Positions 1 to 5,723 are shown, numbered from the stretch's first letter. The stretch is DNA of 5,723 bases from Syntrophus sp. (in: bacteria) (GCA_003451635.1 DMAT01000173.1:1-5723); one strand, 5' to 3'. Program-made: numbers and translations. Notes: a model not told the origin generated them from the sequence alone.

Positions 1-465
1 AGTGGTGCAGACCTGCGTGGTGCAAACCTGCGTGGTGCAGACCTACGCGGGGCAAAGTTACTCAAGACTAACCTGAGCAGGGCAAACCTGAGCAGGGCAC
101 TCCTGATCGGGGCAGACCTGAACAATGCAAATTTGGACGAGGCGAAGTTGGTTAAGGCAAACCTGATCGGGGTAAACCTACACGGGGCAGACTTAAGATG
201 GGCAAACCTGAGTGAGGCAGACCTGATCGGTGCAAACCTGAAAAGTGCAAACCTATTCAAGGCGAAGCTGCTCAAGACAAATCTCATCGGCGCAAACCTG
301 CATGGGGCAACCCTGGTTGACGCAAACTTGGATGAGGCAGAGCTGAACAATACAAACCTTTGCGGGGCAAACCTGAGTAGGGCAGAACTACGCGGGGCAA
401 AGCTGAACAATGCAAACCTGTGTGGGGCATACTGGAGCGACGCAAACCTGACAGGGGCAACATGG
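1..465 (+). repeat. Tandem 15-bp coding repeat (31 units)
   Basis: This is the DNA form of the pentapeptide array. Each 15-bp unit starts at 1, 16, 31 and so on, and approximates NNNNNNGCANACCTG. GCA for Ala and CTG for Leu dominate, so the array is repetitive at the nucleotide level as well as in protein. Some adjacent units are nearly identical, such as units 6 and 7 at 76-105, both beginning AGCAGGGCA. The even codon choice suggests expansion by unit duplication or conversion (inference). Confidence 0.9.
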
Positions 466-516
466 ACAGATGGTTCAAAATGTAAAAAGGGGTCTATCAG
501 GGAGTGCAAAAAATAG
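1..516 (+). CDS. Pentapeptide-repeat protein, 5' end outside window
   Basis: The frame is open from base 1 to a TAG at 514-516, giving 171 visible residues. The first 155 are 31 consecutive pentapeptides of the A(D/N)LXX type with no interruption, for example SGADL, RGANL, IGANL and NNANL. A 16-residue tail follows (TDGSKCKKGSIRECKK), a Trp/Asp-Gly/Cys/Gly-Ser ending that recurs in this family. Pentapeptide repeats fold into a right-handed quadrilateral beta-helix with four repeats per coil, so about 7.75 coils are visible. The near-invariant central Leu and preceding Ala fit the helix core. No signal peptide or membrane segment can be judged because the N-terminus is missing. A TTG at 133 could be read as a start, but the repeat continues unbroken upstream, so the true start is before base 1. 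Some family members (Qnr, MfpA) mimic DNA and protect gyrase, but most have no known role and nothing here assigns one. It is probably not functionally part of the sugar genes downstream. Confidence 0.93.
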   Translation, partial: SGADLRGANLRGADLRGAKLLKTNLSRANLSRALLIGADLNNANLDEAKLVKANLIGVNLHGADLRWANLSEADLIGANLKSANLFKAKLLKTNLIGANLHGATLVDANLDEAELNNTNLCGANLSRAELRGAKLNNANLCGAYWSDANLTGATWTDGSKCKKGSIRECKK

Positions 517-565
517 TCTGCGACATTCATGACAGGAACAATCAATTAACCCAGCGGGAACGAAT

Positions 566-1672
566 ATGAACATCGGCTTTGTCCTTATCCCTTACCAGCA
601 ATACTCAGGTGTTGGAGAATACTCTCGCAATCTATTCCAACACTTAGTTGAAATAGATAAAAAGAACAACTACATCATTTTCCTTCCCACGGATGCAGGA
701 GAAGATGCTTTCGCTTTTTTCGGCAGAGAAAGATGTGTCATAACAAAGATACATTCGTCACCAAGTATTCTACGATATCCGCAAACCATTTTATTTGACG
801 ACACCATTGAAAAACACCGCCCACGTATCGATGTCCTGCATTGTTTCAGTTTTCCAATTCCAAGATTCACAGGTAAGGTTATGTTAACGGTTCATGATTT
901 CAAAGAAAATGACCTTCCGGAATTGTTTAACCCCCTAAAAAATGGTTTGCGGATGAGTATTGTGTCCCGGAGTTTACGGCGTGCTGATCACATCATATCT
1001 GTCTCTGATTTTACTATAAATAGACTGGTGTATCACTATCCTTTTTGTGATGGAAAAGTGTCGCGAGTTTATCATGGCTTCAGCAACAAATCGTTATGTG
1101 ATGGCATAACCCCATCCAGACCGCATCAACGGCCATATATAATGACTGTCGGACATATTGTTCCTCACAAGAACCACAAAAACCTGATTCTCGCCTTCAA
1201 CAAGCTCCTCGATCGACACGATTTCGAACATGATCTTGTTATTATAGGCAAAAATTATTCTTCTCCACAATTCTTTGACAGTATAAGATCACTCTGTACG
1301 AAGCCGGAAAGAGTCATCTTTACCGGCGCAATTGATGATTATCAGTTGCAGGCATATTATAAACATACAGATCTCTTCGTTTTCCCCTCTCTTTATGAAG
1401 GGTTTGGAATTCCGCTTTTGGAGGTTTCTTTCCACCGTGTTCCCTTCGTTGTTTCCAACATCGAGGTATTTCTGGAACTGTTAGATTTTCCCGACGCACA
1501 ATTCAATCCTCATGACCCTGATGGAATGGCAGCGATAATTTACAAGCATCTGACGAACCCATCTCTGCGACATGAGACACTTGTATGGGCAGAAAAACGT
1601 TTTCATGATTTCACTTGGACCAATACGGCGATGGAAACGTTAAAGATGTACAAAGAACTTCTTCGTTCTTGA
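566..1672 (+). CDS. GT4-family glycosyltransferase (GT-B fold)
   Basis: This is a 368-residue protein of normal length for family GT4, which transfers sugars from NDP-sugars with retention, usually at the cytoplasmic membrane face. The N-terminal Rossmann domain opens with MNIGFVLIPY and a glycine motif GVGEYSRNL (15-23). TVHDF (108-112) and ADHIISVSDFT (140-150) follow. The C-terminal domain begins near 190 with VGHIVPHKNHKNL (195-207), where K202-N203 sit at the usual donor-phosphate contact. The EX7E motif is E278 to E286 in EGFGIPLLE. After it, VSFHRVPFVVSN (287-298) replaces the more usual A-x-A-x-G-x-P-V-V-x-S, losing the conserved small residues and Gly. The ATG follows a weak GGGAA at 556-560. 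The gene starts 49 nt after the repeat protein and ends 33 nt before the Nudix gene. Sampled stretches are more AT-rich than the downstream genes. Family is secure; donor and acceptor sugars are unknown. Confidence 0.92.
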   Translation: MNIGFVLIPYQQYSGVGEYSRNLFQHLVEIDKKNNYIIFLPTDAGEDAFAFFGRERCVITKIHSSPSILRYPQTILFDDTIEKHRPRIDVLHCFSFPIPRFTGKVMLTVHDFKENDLPELFNPLKNGLRMSIVSRSLRRADHIISVSDFTINRLVYHYPFCDGKVSRVYHGFSNKSLCDGITPSRPHQRPYIMTVGHIVPHKNHKNLILAFNKLLDRHDFEHDLVIIGKNYSSPQFFDSIRSLCTKPERVIFTGAIDDYQLQAYYKHTDLFVFPSLYEGFGIPLLEVSFHRVPFVVSNIEVFLELLDFPDAQFNPHDPDGMAAIIYKHLTNPSLRHETLVWAEKRFHDFTWTNTAMETLKMYKELLRS

Positions 1673-1696
1673 TGGTACCAATCCAAGTGGTTTTTT

Positions 1697-1700
1697 GAGG
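1697..1700 (+). promoter_or_regulatory. Ribosome binding site for the Nudix gene
   Basis: GAGG lies 5 nt before the ATG at 1706, just after a run of six T. It supports this start over the second in-frame ATG (codon 5). Confidence 0.6.
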
Positions 1701-1705
1701 ATCAG

Positions 1706-2248
1706 ATGCCTAAGATTATGTCCCGTAGAGTTCTTCATACAACACCATGGCTGCAGCTTATCGAAAAGAAAGTATCCCTTAATCATGACAGAAAGCCTGA
1801 ACTTTTCTATTGTATCACCCAGCCGGCCTATGTAGGTGTTTTGACACAGATAGAGGACGGCAGTATCCCTCTTATCCGTCAATACAGACCCTGTGTTGAG
1901 GCCTATACTTGGGAGTTTCCCGGCGAGACGGTAGATGCCGGCGAGACACCGGAAGAAGCGGCAAAAAGAGAAGTTGAAGAAGAGACCGGTCTCTGCGTCC
2001 GGGAATTGATCTATCTTGGGAATTTCCATCCTGATACGGGACGCCTACAAGTGGACTCTCATGCTTTTTTCGCGAGAGCATCCAAGCCGGATCTTTCAAA
2101 TCCTGAACAGGGTTTGAGCGTCAGATACGTCACACCGGAAGAGCTCGTCTTGATGATTACATCTGTAGAGTTCAAGACACAGCTTCATCTGGGCATATAT
2201 GCCGCCGCTATCCTTAATGGTATTGACTTGACGGCTTGGAACAGATAG
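1706..2248 (+). CDS. Nudix hydrolase, ADP-ribose/NDP-sugar pyrophosphatase type
   Basis: This 180-residue Nudix protein should hydrolyse a nucleoside diphosphate linked to another group using Mg2+ or Mn2+. The Nudix box spans about 74-96: E80 lies eight residues before R88, followed by E89, E92, E93, G95 and L96 (REVEEETGL), so the metal-binding glutamates are present. The conserved first Gly of the box is replaced by E74 when EFPGETVDAGE (70-80) is aligned to the usual ELPAGKIDPGE. RQYR (58-61) and W69-E70-F71-P72 upstream, and NFHPDTG (106-112) downstream, are typical of the ADP-ribose pyrophosphatase group. The ATG is preceded by GAGG at 1697-1700 with 5-nt spacing. It lies between a glycosyltransferase and a sugar dehydrogenase, so an NDP-sugar substrate is plausible. 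ADP-ribose or a housekeeping role is equally possible. Confidence 0.92.
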   Translation: MPKIMSRRVLHTTPWLQLIEKKVSLNHDRKPELFYCITQPAYVGVLTQIEDGSIPLIRQYRPCVEAYTWEFPGETVDAGETPEEAAKREVEEETGLCVRELIYLGNFHPDTGRLQVDSHAFFARASKPDLSNPEQGLSVRYVTPEELVLMITSVEFKTQLHLGIYAAAILNGIDLTAWNR

Positions 2249-2270
2249 TAGAGGATACTCCAATCAACTA

Positions 2271-2276
2271 AAAGGA
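2271..2276 (+). promoter_or_regulatory. Ribosome binding site for the nucleotide-sugar dehydrogenase
   Basis: AAAGGA stands 10 nt before the ATG at 2287, at the long end of normal spacing. It is the only purine-rich site close to that start in the 38-nt gap after the Nudix gene. Confidence 0.5.
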
Positions 2277-2286
2277 TTATTGTGAC

Positions 2287-3483
2287 ATGAAACAATATAA
2301 TTATGATGTTTGTGTAATTGGTGGAGCGGGGCACGTAGGAGCGCCGCTGGCTATTGTGCTCGCCGACAGGGGGATGCGCACGCTGATCTGTGATATCAAT
2401 GAGGAAGCGATGGACATCCTGAGCAAAGGGGAAATGCCCTTTACCGAAGAGGGGGGCAAAACCATGCTCCGGGGCGTTCTTGACAGAAAGGTCCTGGGCT
2501 TTACTCCGAACATAAAGGATATTTCCAACATTCCTGTCCTGATATTGACAATTGGTACGCCGATTGATGAGTTTCATAACCCTGTTTTCAGCCTTCTCAC
2601 CCGCTGCATAGATAGTATGATACCCTTCCTGTCCGATGAACAGACGATCATTCTCCGCTCCACCGTCGCTCCCGGCGCTACGGAGTATTTGGACCGCTAT
2701 CTCAAATCTTTGGGCAAGAAAACAAGAATTGCCTTCTGTCCGGAACGAGTTGTCCAGGGAAAGGCGATCGAAGAGATCCAGACTCTCCCGCAGATAATCA
2801 GCGGCACGACACCCGCCGCCGTCCGGATTGCAGGCGATATCTTCCGCAGGATCGCTCCGGAAATCGTCGAGGCGACACCGAAGGAAGCCGAATTTGCCAA
2901 ACTGATCTGTAATGCATACCGCTATATCCAGTTTGCCGCAACAAACCAACTCTACATGATGGTCGAATCAGCGGGACTTAATTATAACGAGCTTCTTCTT
3001 AAGATGAAGACAGGCTATCCCCGCATGGAAAGTATTCCTGGTCCGGGTTTCGCTGCCGGCCCTTGTCTGATGAAAGATACAATGCAGCTTTTTGCCTTCG
3101 AAAAGCAAAACTTCATCCTTGGACAAGTTGCCATGACCATTAATGAAGGCCTTCCGAACTTTATCGTCGAACGGCTTTCAAGGAAGTACGATTTAAGCCA
3201 AAAAAGAATCGGGATACTCGGCATGGCCTTCAAGGCAGAGAGCGATGACATTCGGGATTCCCTTTCCTACAAACTCGGGAAAATTCTACGCTTCATGGGA
3301 GCTACGATCCATTATTCCGATGAGTACGTGAAGGACACGACCTTTATTTCCAAAGAAGAGCTTGTCCGGCAGTCCGATATCGTCATTATTGGTGTCCCTC
3401 ATAATGCCTATAAAACCTTTCTATTCCCGGATGCTGTTGAAGTAATTGATATGTGGAATATGCCCAATACAAAAAAGATATAA
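2287..3483 (+). CDS. NAD-dependent nucleotide-sugar 6-dehydrogenase
   Basis: A 398-residue member of the UDP-glucose/GDP-mannose dehydrogenase superfamily, which oxidises C6 of an NDP-hexose to a uronic acid with two NAD+. The N-terminal Rossmann motif is GGAGHVG (12-18), and D36 at the end of the second strand favours NAD+. STVAPGAT (125-132) and CPERVVQGKAIEE (151-163) match family blocks. AEFAKLICNAYR (201-212) supplies the conserved Lys205 and Asn209. The catalytic Cys is C260 in GPGFAAGPCLMKD (252-264), followed by K263 and D264. The C-terminal nucleotide-binding domain carries GMAFKAESDDIRDS (312-325). The start follows AAAGGA at 2271-2276 with 10-nt spacing, 38 nt after the Nudix gene. 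The next gene begins at the base after its stop. GGAGHVG and the Cys loop differ from classical Ugd (GxGYVG, GGxCxPKD). It could be WecC/WbpA-like (UDP-HexNAc) or another specificity; I cannot choose. Confidence 0.94.
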   Translation: MKQYNYDVCVIGGAGHVGAPLAIVLADRGMRTLICDINEEAMDILSKGEMPFTEEGGKTMLRGVLDRKVLGFTPNIKDISNIPVLILTIGTPIDEFHNPVFSLLTRCIDSMIPFLSDEQTIILRSTVAPGATEYLDRYLKSLGKKTRIAFCPERVVQGKAIEEIQTLPQIISGTTPAAVRIAGDIFRRIAPEIVEATPKEAEFAKLICNAYRYIQFAATNQLYMMVESAGLNYNELLLKMKTGYPRMESIPGPGFAAGPCLMKDTMQLFAFEKQNFILGQVAMTINEGLPNFIVERLSRKYDLSQKRIGILGMAFKAESDDIRDSLSYKLGKILRFMGATIHYSDEYVKDTTFISKEELVRQSDIVIIGVPHNAYKTFLFPDAVEVIDMWNMPNTKKI

Positions 3484-4029
3484 ATGTCGGATACAGCTCT
3501 GGGATCTATTATTTCTCCAAATATCCGTATCCGCTATCCGGAATACTTCGAAGTGGGTGCCTATTCTATCGTCGACGACTTCTGCTACTTCTCGACAAAG
3601 ATTCGTATTGGTATTTCTTGCCACATCGCGTCCGGCTGCAGTATTGCTGGGGGGGAACATTTTTCTTTCGAGATGGGAGATTTTTCCAGTCTTTCCTCAG
3701 GGGTGAAGATCTGGTGCAGGAGTAATGACTTCGTCAACGATCTTGTCGTTATTAATCCCCCGGGCCTCGGTTTGGAAGATGTCCAACCTGTCGAAGGGGA
3801 TGTATCCATCGGCCATTACACTGGTATCGGCGCCAATTCCGTAGTCATGCCTCATAATTGCATCCCTGAGGGGACTGTTATCGGCGCGCTCAGTTTTGTG
3901 CCGCCTGCATTTCTTTTTAAGCCTTGGTCTGTCTATGCCGGAACACCCATTCGCTTGATCGGGATAAGAAACCGGGATAGAGTCCTGAAGCAAGTTGAAC
4001 AACTAAGAGACTATTTTCACAAGGAGTAA
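3484..4029 (+). CDS. Left-handed beta-helix (hexapeptide) acyltransferase
   Basis: This 181-residue protein looks like a hexapeptide-repeat O- or N-acyltransferase, usually a homotrimer using acetyl-CoA. Early coils run through about 22-75 (FEVGAYSIV, IRIGISCHIASGCSIAGG). A looser stretch at about 80-106 contains NPPGLG. Regular coils resume in VSIGHYTGIGANSVVMP (107-123) and IPEGTVIGALSFV (127-139). The ending WSVYAGTPIRLIG (148-160) is the standard cap of sugar acetyltransferases of this class. H111 is conspicuous as a possible catalytic or substrate residue, unproven. The ATG directly abuts the previous TAA (TAAATG) without a clear Shine-Dalgarno, suggesting coupled translation. The next gene's ribosome site is inside its last codons. 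Between a sugar dehydrogenase and a sugar aminotransferase, acetylation of an amino sugar (a WbpD- or FdtC-like role) is the best inference; plain O-acetylation is the alternative. Confidence 0.88.
   Translation: MSDTALGSIISPNIRIRYPEYFEVGAYSIVDDFCYFSTKIRIGISCHIASGCSIAGGEHFSFEMGDFSSLSSGVKIWCRSNDFVNDLVVINPPGLGLEDVQPVEGDVSIGHYTGIGANSVVMPHNCIPEGTVIGALSFVPPAFLFKPWSVYAGTPIRLIGIRNRDRVLKQVEQLRDYFHKE
4021..4026 (+). promoter_or_regulatory. Strong ribosome binding site of the aminotransferase gene
   Basis: AAGGAG is a near-perfect Shine-Dalgarno sequence 7 nt before the ATG at 4034. It is embedded in the last codons (Lys-Glu) of the acyltransferase gene, just before that gene's TAA. This settles the aminotransferase start and ties the two genes together. 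Confidence 0.85.
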
Positions 4030-4033
4030 AGCA

Positions 4034-5149
4034 ATGGGCAAATCGCGTAAAGTTCATTGGTGGCAACCGGAAACTGGTCTAAACGAGATACAACTTGTCA
4101 GGGAAGTTATTGAAAGCAACTACCTAAATGATGGCGATGTTACAACCCGGTTTGAACAGTTAATCGCTGCCAGACTGGATGTTCCGTATGCCGTTGCCGT
4201 CACAAGCGGTACCACCGCCCTTTACCTTTCGTTGATGGCCCTTGGCATTGGTCCCGGAGACGAGGTAATAGTTCCCGATGTCACCTTTATCGCAACGGCA
4301 AATGCTGTGACCATGACCGGTGCAAAGGCGGTCCTTGTAGATGTCGTCCCCGATTTCCTGTCGATGGACCCCATGTCTTTTGAAAAAGCCATTTCAAAAA
4401 AGACCAGGGCCGTTATTCCCGTTCATGTCAGCGGCAGGGGTGGCTCTCTTTTAGAGGTAATGGCGGTTGCGCAGAAACATAGCCTGCCGGTTGTGGAAGA
4501 TGCGGCGGAAGCCCTTCTTTCGTGCTTCCATGGACGGTGTCTCGGCACATTCGGAGCCACAGGGTGTTTTTCATTCTCGCCTAACAAAACCATCACGACG
4601 GGGCAGGGAGGGATCATTGTCACGCATGACCAGACCATCTACAACCGGCTCCGCGAACTGAAAGATCAAGGACGACCGGTCCGGGGGACAGGAGGAGACG
4701 ATGTCCACGCAAGCATTGGCTTCAATTTCAAATTAACCAACTTGCAGGCCGCCGTCGGTCTTGGGCAGATCACTTATCTCGATAGAAGAATCGAAAGGCA
4801 GAAGCGAATCTATGAGCTCTATCGAGACGAACTTCAAGAAACCCGGGGTATCCGTATTTTCCCCTTTAATACGCGAGAAGGGGAAGTACCACAGTGGACA
4901 GATGCCCTGGCAGAAAGGCGCGATGAACTCGACACCTATTTGAGCATCCAGGGTGCCTGCTGCCGTAGGTACTGGTATCCTCTTCACACCCAGCAACCGT
5001 ATAAGGGGCCGGACGACCGTTTTCCGAATAGCACCCGCTTAATTCCGAAAGCCATCTGGCTCCCCTCGGCATTCCAGCTAGCGGATGATGATGTGAGATA
5101 CGTCTGCGATCTGATCCGGAACTTCTATGAATTAGGGATTCGTGCATGA
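4034..5149 (+). CDS. DegT/DnrJ/EryC1/StrS-family PLP sugar aminotransferase
   Basis: This 371-residue fold-type I PLP enzyme should transfer an amino group, usually from glutamate, to a 3- or 4-keto nucleotide sugar. SGTTAL (58-63) binds the cofactor phosphate. DVTFIATANAV (82-92) and IPVHVSGR (128-135) are family blocks. EDAAEAL (155-161) holds the cofactor-ring contact D156. K185 in FSFSPNKTITTGQGG (179-193) is the Schiff-base lysine, so the enzyme is an aminotransferase and not one of the family's Lys-to-His dehydratases. NFKLTNLQAAVGLGQ (231-245) is the dimer and active-site segment. YPLHTQQPY (315-323) and LPSAFQL (343-349) near the C-terminus are also typical, so the protein is complete. 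The start has an excellent AAGGAG at 4021-4026 with 7-nt spacing, and the stop overlaps the next gene's ATG. The keto-sugar substrate cannot be read from the sequence; a WbpE-like or perosamine-synthase-like role is possible. Confidence 0.94.
   Translation: MGKSRKVHWWQPETGLNEIQLVREVIESNYLNDGDVTTRFEQLIAARLDVPYAVAVTSGTTALYLSLMALGIGPGDEVIVPDVTFIATANAVTMTGAKAVLVDVVPDFLSMDPMSFEKAISKKTRAVIPVHVSGRGGSLLEVMAVAQKHSLPVVEDAAEALLSCFHGRCLGTFGATGCFSFSPNKTITTGQGGIIVTHDQTIYNRLRELKDQGRPVRGTGGDDVHASIGFNFKLTNLQAAVGLGQITYLDRRIERQKRIYELYRDELQETRGIRIFPFNTREGEVPQWTDALAERRDELDTYLSIQGACCRRYWYPLHTQQPYKGPDDRFPNSTRLIPKAIWLPSAFQLADDDVRYVCDLIRNFYELGIRA
5134..5138 (+). promoter_or_regulatory. Ribosome binding site of the GT2 gene
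   Basis: AGGGA lies inside the aminotransferase coding region, 7 nt before the ATG at 5146. It supports a start that overlaps the upstream stop codon by four bases. Confidence 0.6.
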
Positions 5150-5723
5150 ATGGCATAAACCAAACGATCCTATCTATTCTCCTGCCCGTCCGGAACGAAG
5201 GGATCAACCTGAAGCTGATGCTGAAGATTCTCCGCGCTGTTGTGGAGTATTCCCATGAGGTGATCGTTATCCATGATACGGTCGATGATGAAAGCATCCC
5301 CGTTGTTCAGGAAATCCAGAAAAGTTACCCGGAATTATATCTCGTCCACAACACCTTGGGATGTGGTGTCGTTAATGCTATCAAAGCCGGTGTTGAAGCA
5401 GCAAGAGGGGAGTACGTCCTAATCTTTGCCGCCGATGAAGTAGGGCCGGTATTGGCCATAGAAGACATGATCAGCCTCATGAAAGATCATTGTGATTTTG
5501 TGAGTTGCACGCGCTACGCTCATGGCGGCAGACGCCTTGGGGGGTCTTGGATCGGAGGAGTCTTATCTCGAAATGCCAACTGGCTTTTCCACCGCCTTTC
5601 CCGATCACCCTTCTCTGACGCCACTACAGGGATCAAGATGTTTCGCAGAGATGTATTTTCCAGACTCGATCTCCAATGCCGACCTATCGGTTGGGCGGTA
5701 GCCTTCGAAATGGCCATCAAGGC
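5146..5723 (+). CDS. GT2-family glycosyltransferase (DPM1-like), 3' end outside window
   Basis: The frame stays open from ATG 5146 to the window end, giving 192 complete codons plus two bases. It looks like a GT-A fold GT2 enzyme of the dolichyl-phosphate-mannose synthase type, which often moves a sugar onto a polyprenyl-phosphate carrier at the inner membrane. LLPVRNEG (12-19) opens the fold, and VIVIHDTVDDES (39-50) matches the nucleotide-binding Asp strand. GCGVVNAIKAG (72-82) and ARGEYVLIFAADE (86-98) follow. The metal-site motif reads A95-A96-D97-E98 where classical DPM1 has D-A-D. TRYAHGGRRLGG (122-133) and DATTGIKMFRRDVF (158-171) match acceptor and catalytic blocks, and GWAVAFEMAIKA is the start of the next. 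No membrane helix is visible before the cut. AGGGA at 5134-5138 is 7 nt before the ATG, which overlaps the aminotransferase stop (ATGA), so the two are probably translationally coupled. Donor sugar unknown. Confidence 0.88.
   Translation, partial: MNGINQTILSILLPVRNEGINLKLMLKILRAVVEYSHEVIVIHDTVDDESIPVVQEIQKSYPELYLVHNTLGCGVVNAIKAGVEAARGEYVLIFAADEVGPVLAIEDMISLMKDHCDFVSCTRYAHGGRRLGGSWIGGVLSRNANWLFHRLSRSPFSDATTGIKMFRRDVFSRLDLQCRPIGWAVAFEMAIK

Noticed and set aside
1..465. Regular short repeats resembling a CRISPR array or minisatellite.
   Set aside because: The 15-bp period is in frame and encodes A(D/N)LXX pentapeptides. There are no unique spacers or palindromic repeats.
133..516. A 127-residue gene starting at TTG 133.
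   Set aside because: The pentapeptide repeat continues in the same frame without a break back to base 1, so this would be an internal start. The gene is treated as running in from outside.
517..565. Promoter or terminator in the gap before the GT4 gene.
   Set aside because: I see no convincing -35/-10 pair and no stable hairpin with a T run in these 49 bases. A transcription start here remains possible but unsupported.
1673..1696. Possible intrinsic terminator: ACCA (1677-1680) pairing with TGGT (1688-1691), followed by a T run at 1691-1696.
   Set aside because: The stem is only 4 bp, and ACCA can pair instead with the adjacent TGGT in the palindrome at 1673-1680. The T run also sits right beside the Nudix ribosome site. 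Too weak to call.
2185..2949. A 254-residue open frame on the minus strand.
   Set aside because: It lies opposite the dehydrogenase and the end of the Nudix gene, both of which carry clear family motifs. Its translation shows no recognisable domain, so it is a shadow frame.
3446..3725. Two overlapping plus-strand frames at the dehydrogenase/acyltransferase junction (3446-3706 and 3453-3725).
   Set aside because: Both are out-of-frame readings across two well-supported genes and have no family motifs.
4866..5297. A 143-residue minus-strand open frame spanning the aminotransferase/GT2 junction.
   Set aside because: The plus strand there encodes the aminotransferase C-terminus and the GT2 N-terminus with recognisable blocks. 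The antisense product has none.

Overview
The window looks like part of a surface-polysaccharide (O-antigen, capsule or exopolysaccharide type) locus on a bacterial chromosome. All seven supported genes lie on the + strand. Shine-Dalgarno sites, tight gene spacing and the protein families all point to a bacterium. Base composition is intermediate, and the families would fit a Gram-negative such as a deltaproteobacterial lineage. That placement is a low-confidence inference, because nothing in the window fixes the taxon.

Layout: (1) 1-516 is the 3' part of a pentapeptide-repeat protein, with 31 uninterrupted five-residue units and a short Cys/Gly-containing tail; its beginning lies outside the window. 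(2) 566-1672 is a GT4-family (GT-B fold) glycosyltransferase, visibly more AT-rich than the genes after it. (3) 1706-2248 is a Nudix hydrolase of the ADP-ribose/NDP-sugar pyrophosphatase type with one substituted Nudix-box glycine. (4) 2287-3483 is an NAD-dependent nucleotide-sugar 6-dehydrogenase (UDP-Glc/GDP-Man dehydrogenase superfamily). (5) 3484-4029 is a left-handed beta-helix (hexapeptide-repeat) acyltransferase. (6) 4034-5149 is a PLP-dependent DegT/DnrJ/EryC1/StrS sugar aminotransferase. (7) 5146 to the window end is a GT2 glycosyltransferase resembling dolichyl-phosphate mannosyltransferases, cut off at the right edge.

Genes 4 to 7 are almost fused: 0 nt, 4 nt and a 4-nt ATGA overlap separate them, so they are very likely one translationally coupled unit. 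Their chemistry fits the making and use of an acylated amino sugar, possibly an amino-uronic acid. The dehydrogenase would oxidise C6 of an NDP-hexose, the aminotransferase would aminate a keto-sugar, the acyltransferase would acylate the amine or a hydroxyl, and the glycosyltransferases would attach the sugar to a lipid carrier or growing glycan. The enzyme that makes the keto-sugar needed by the aminotransferase is not in the window, so the sugar cannot be named.

No RNA gene, CRISPR array, insertion sequence, origin or convincing promoter or terminator was found. The longest gap between genes is 49 nt. I see no clearly undescribed system. The points most worth a second look are the incomplete sugar pathway, the altered Nudix box, the divergent dehydrogenase and glycosyltransferase motifs, and the composition step at the GT4 gene.
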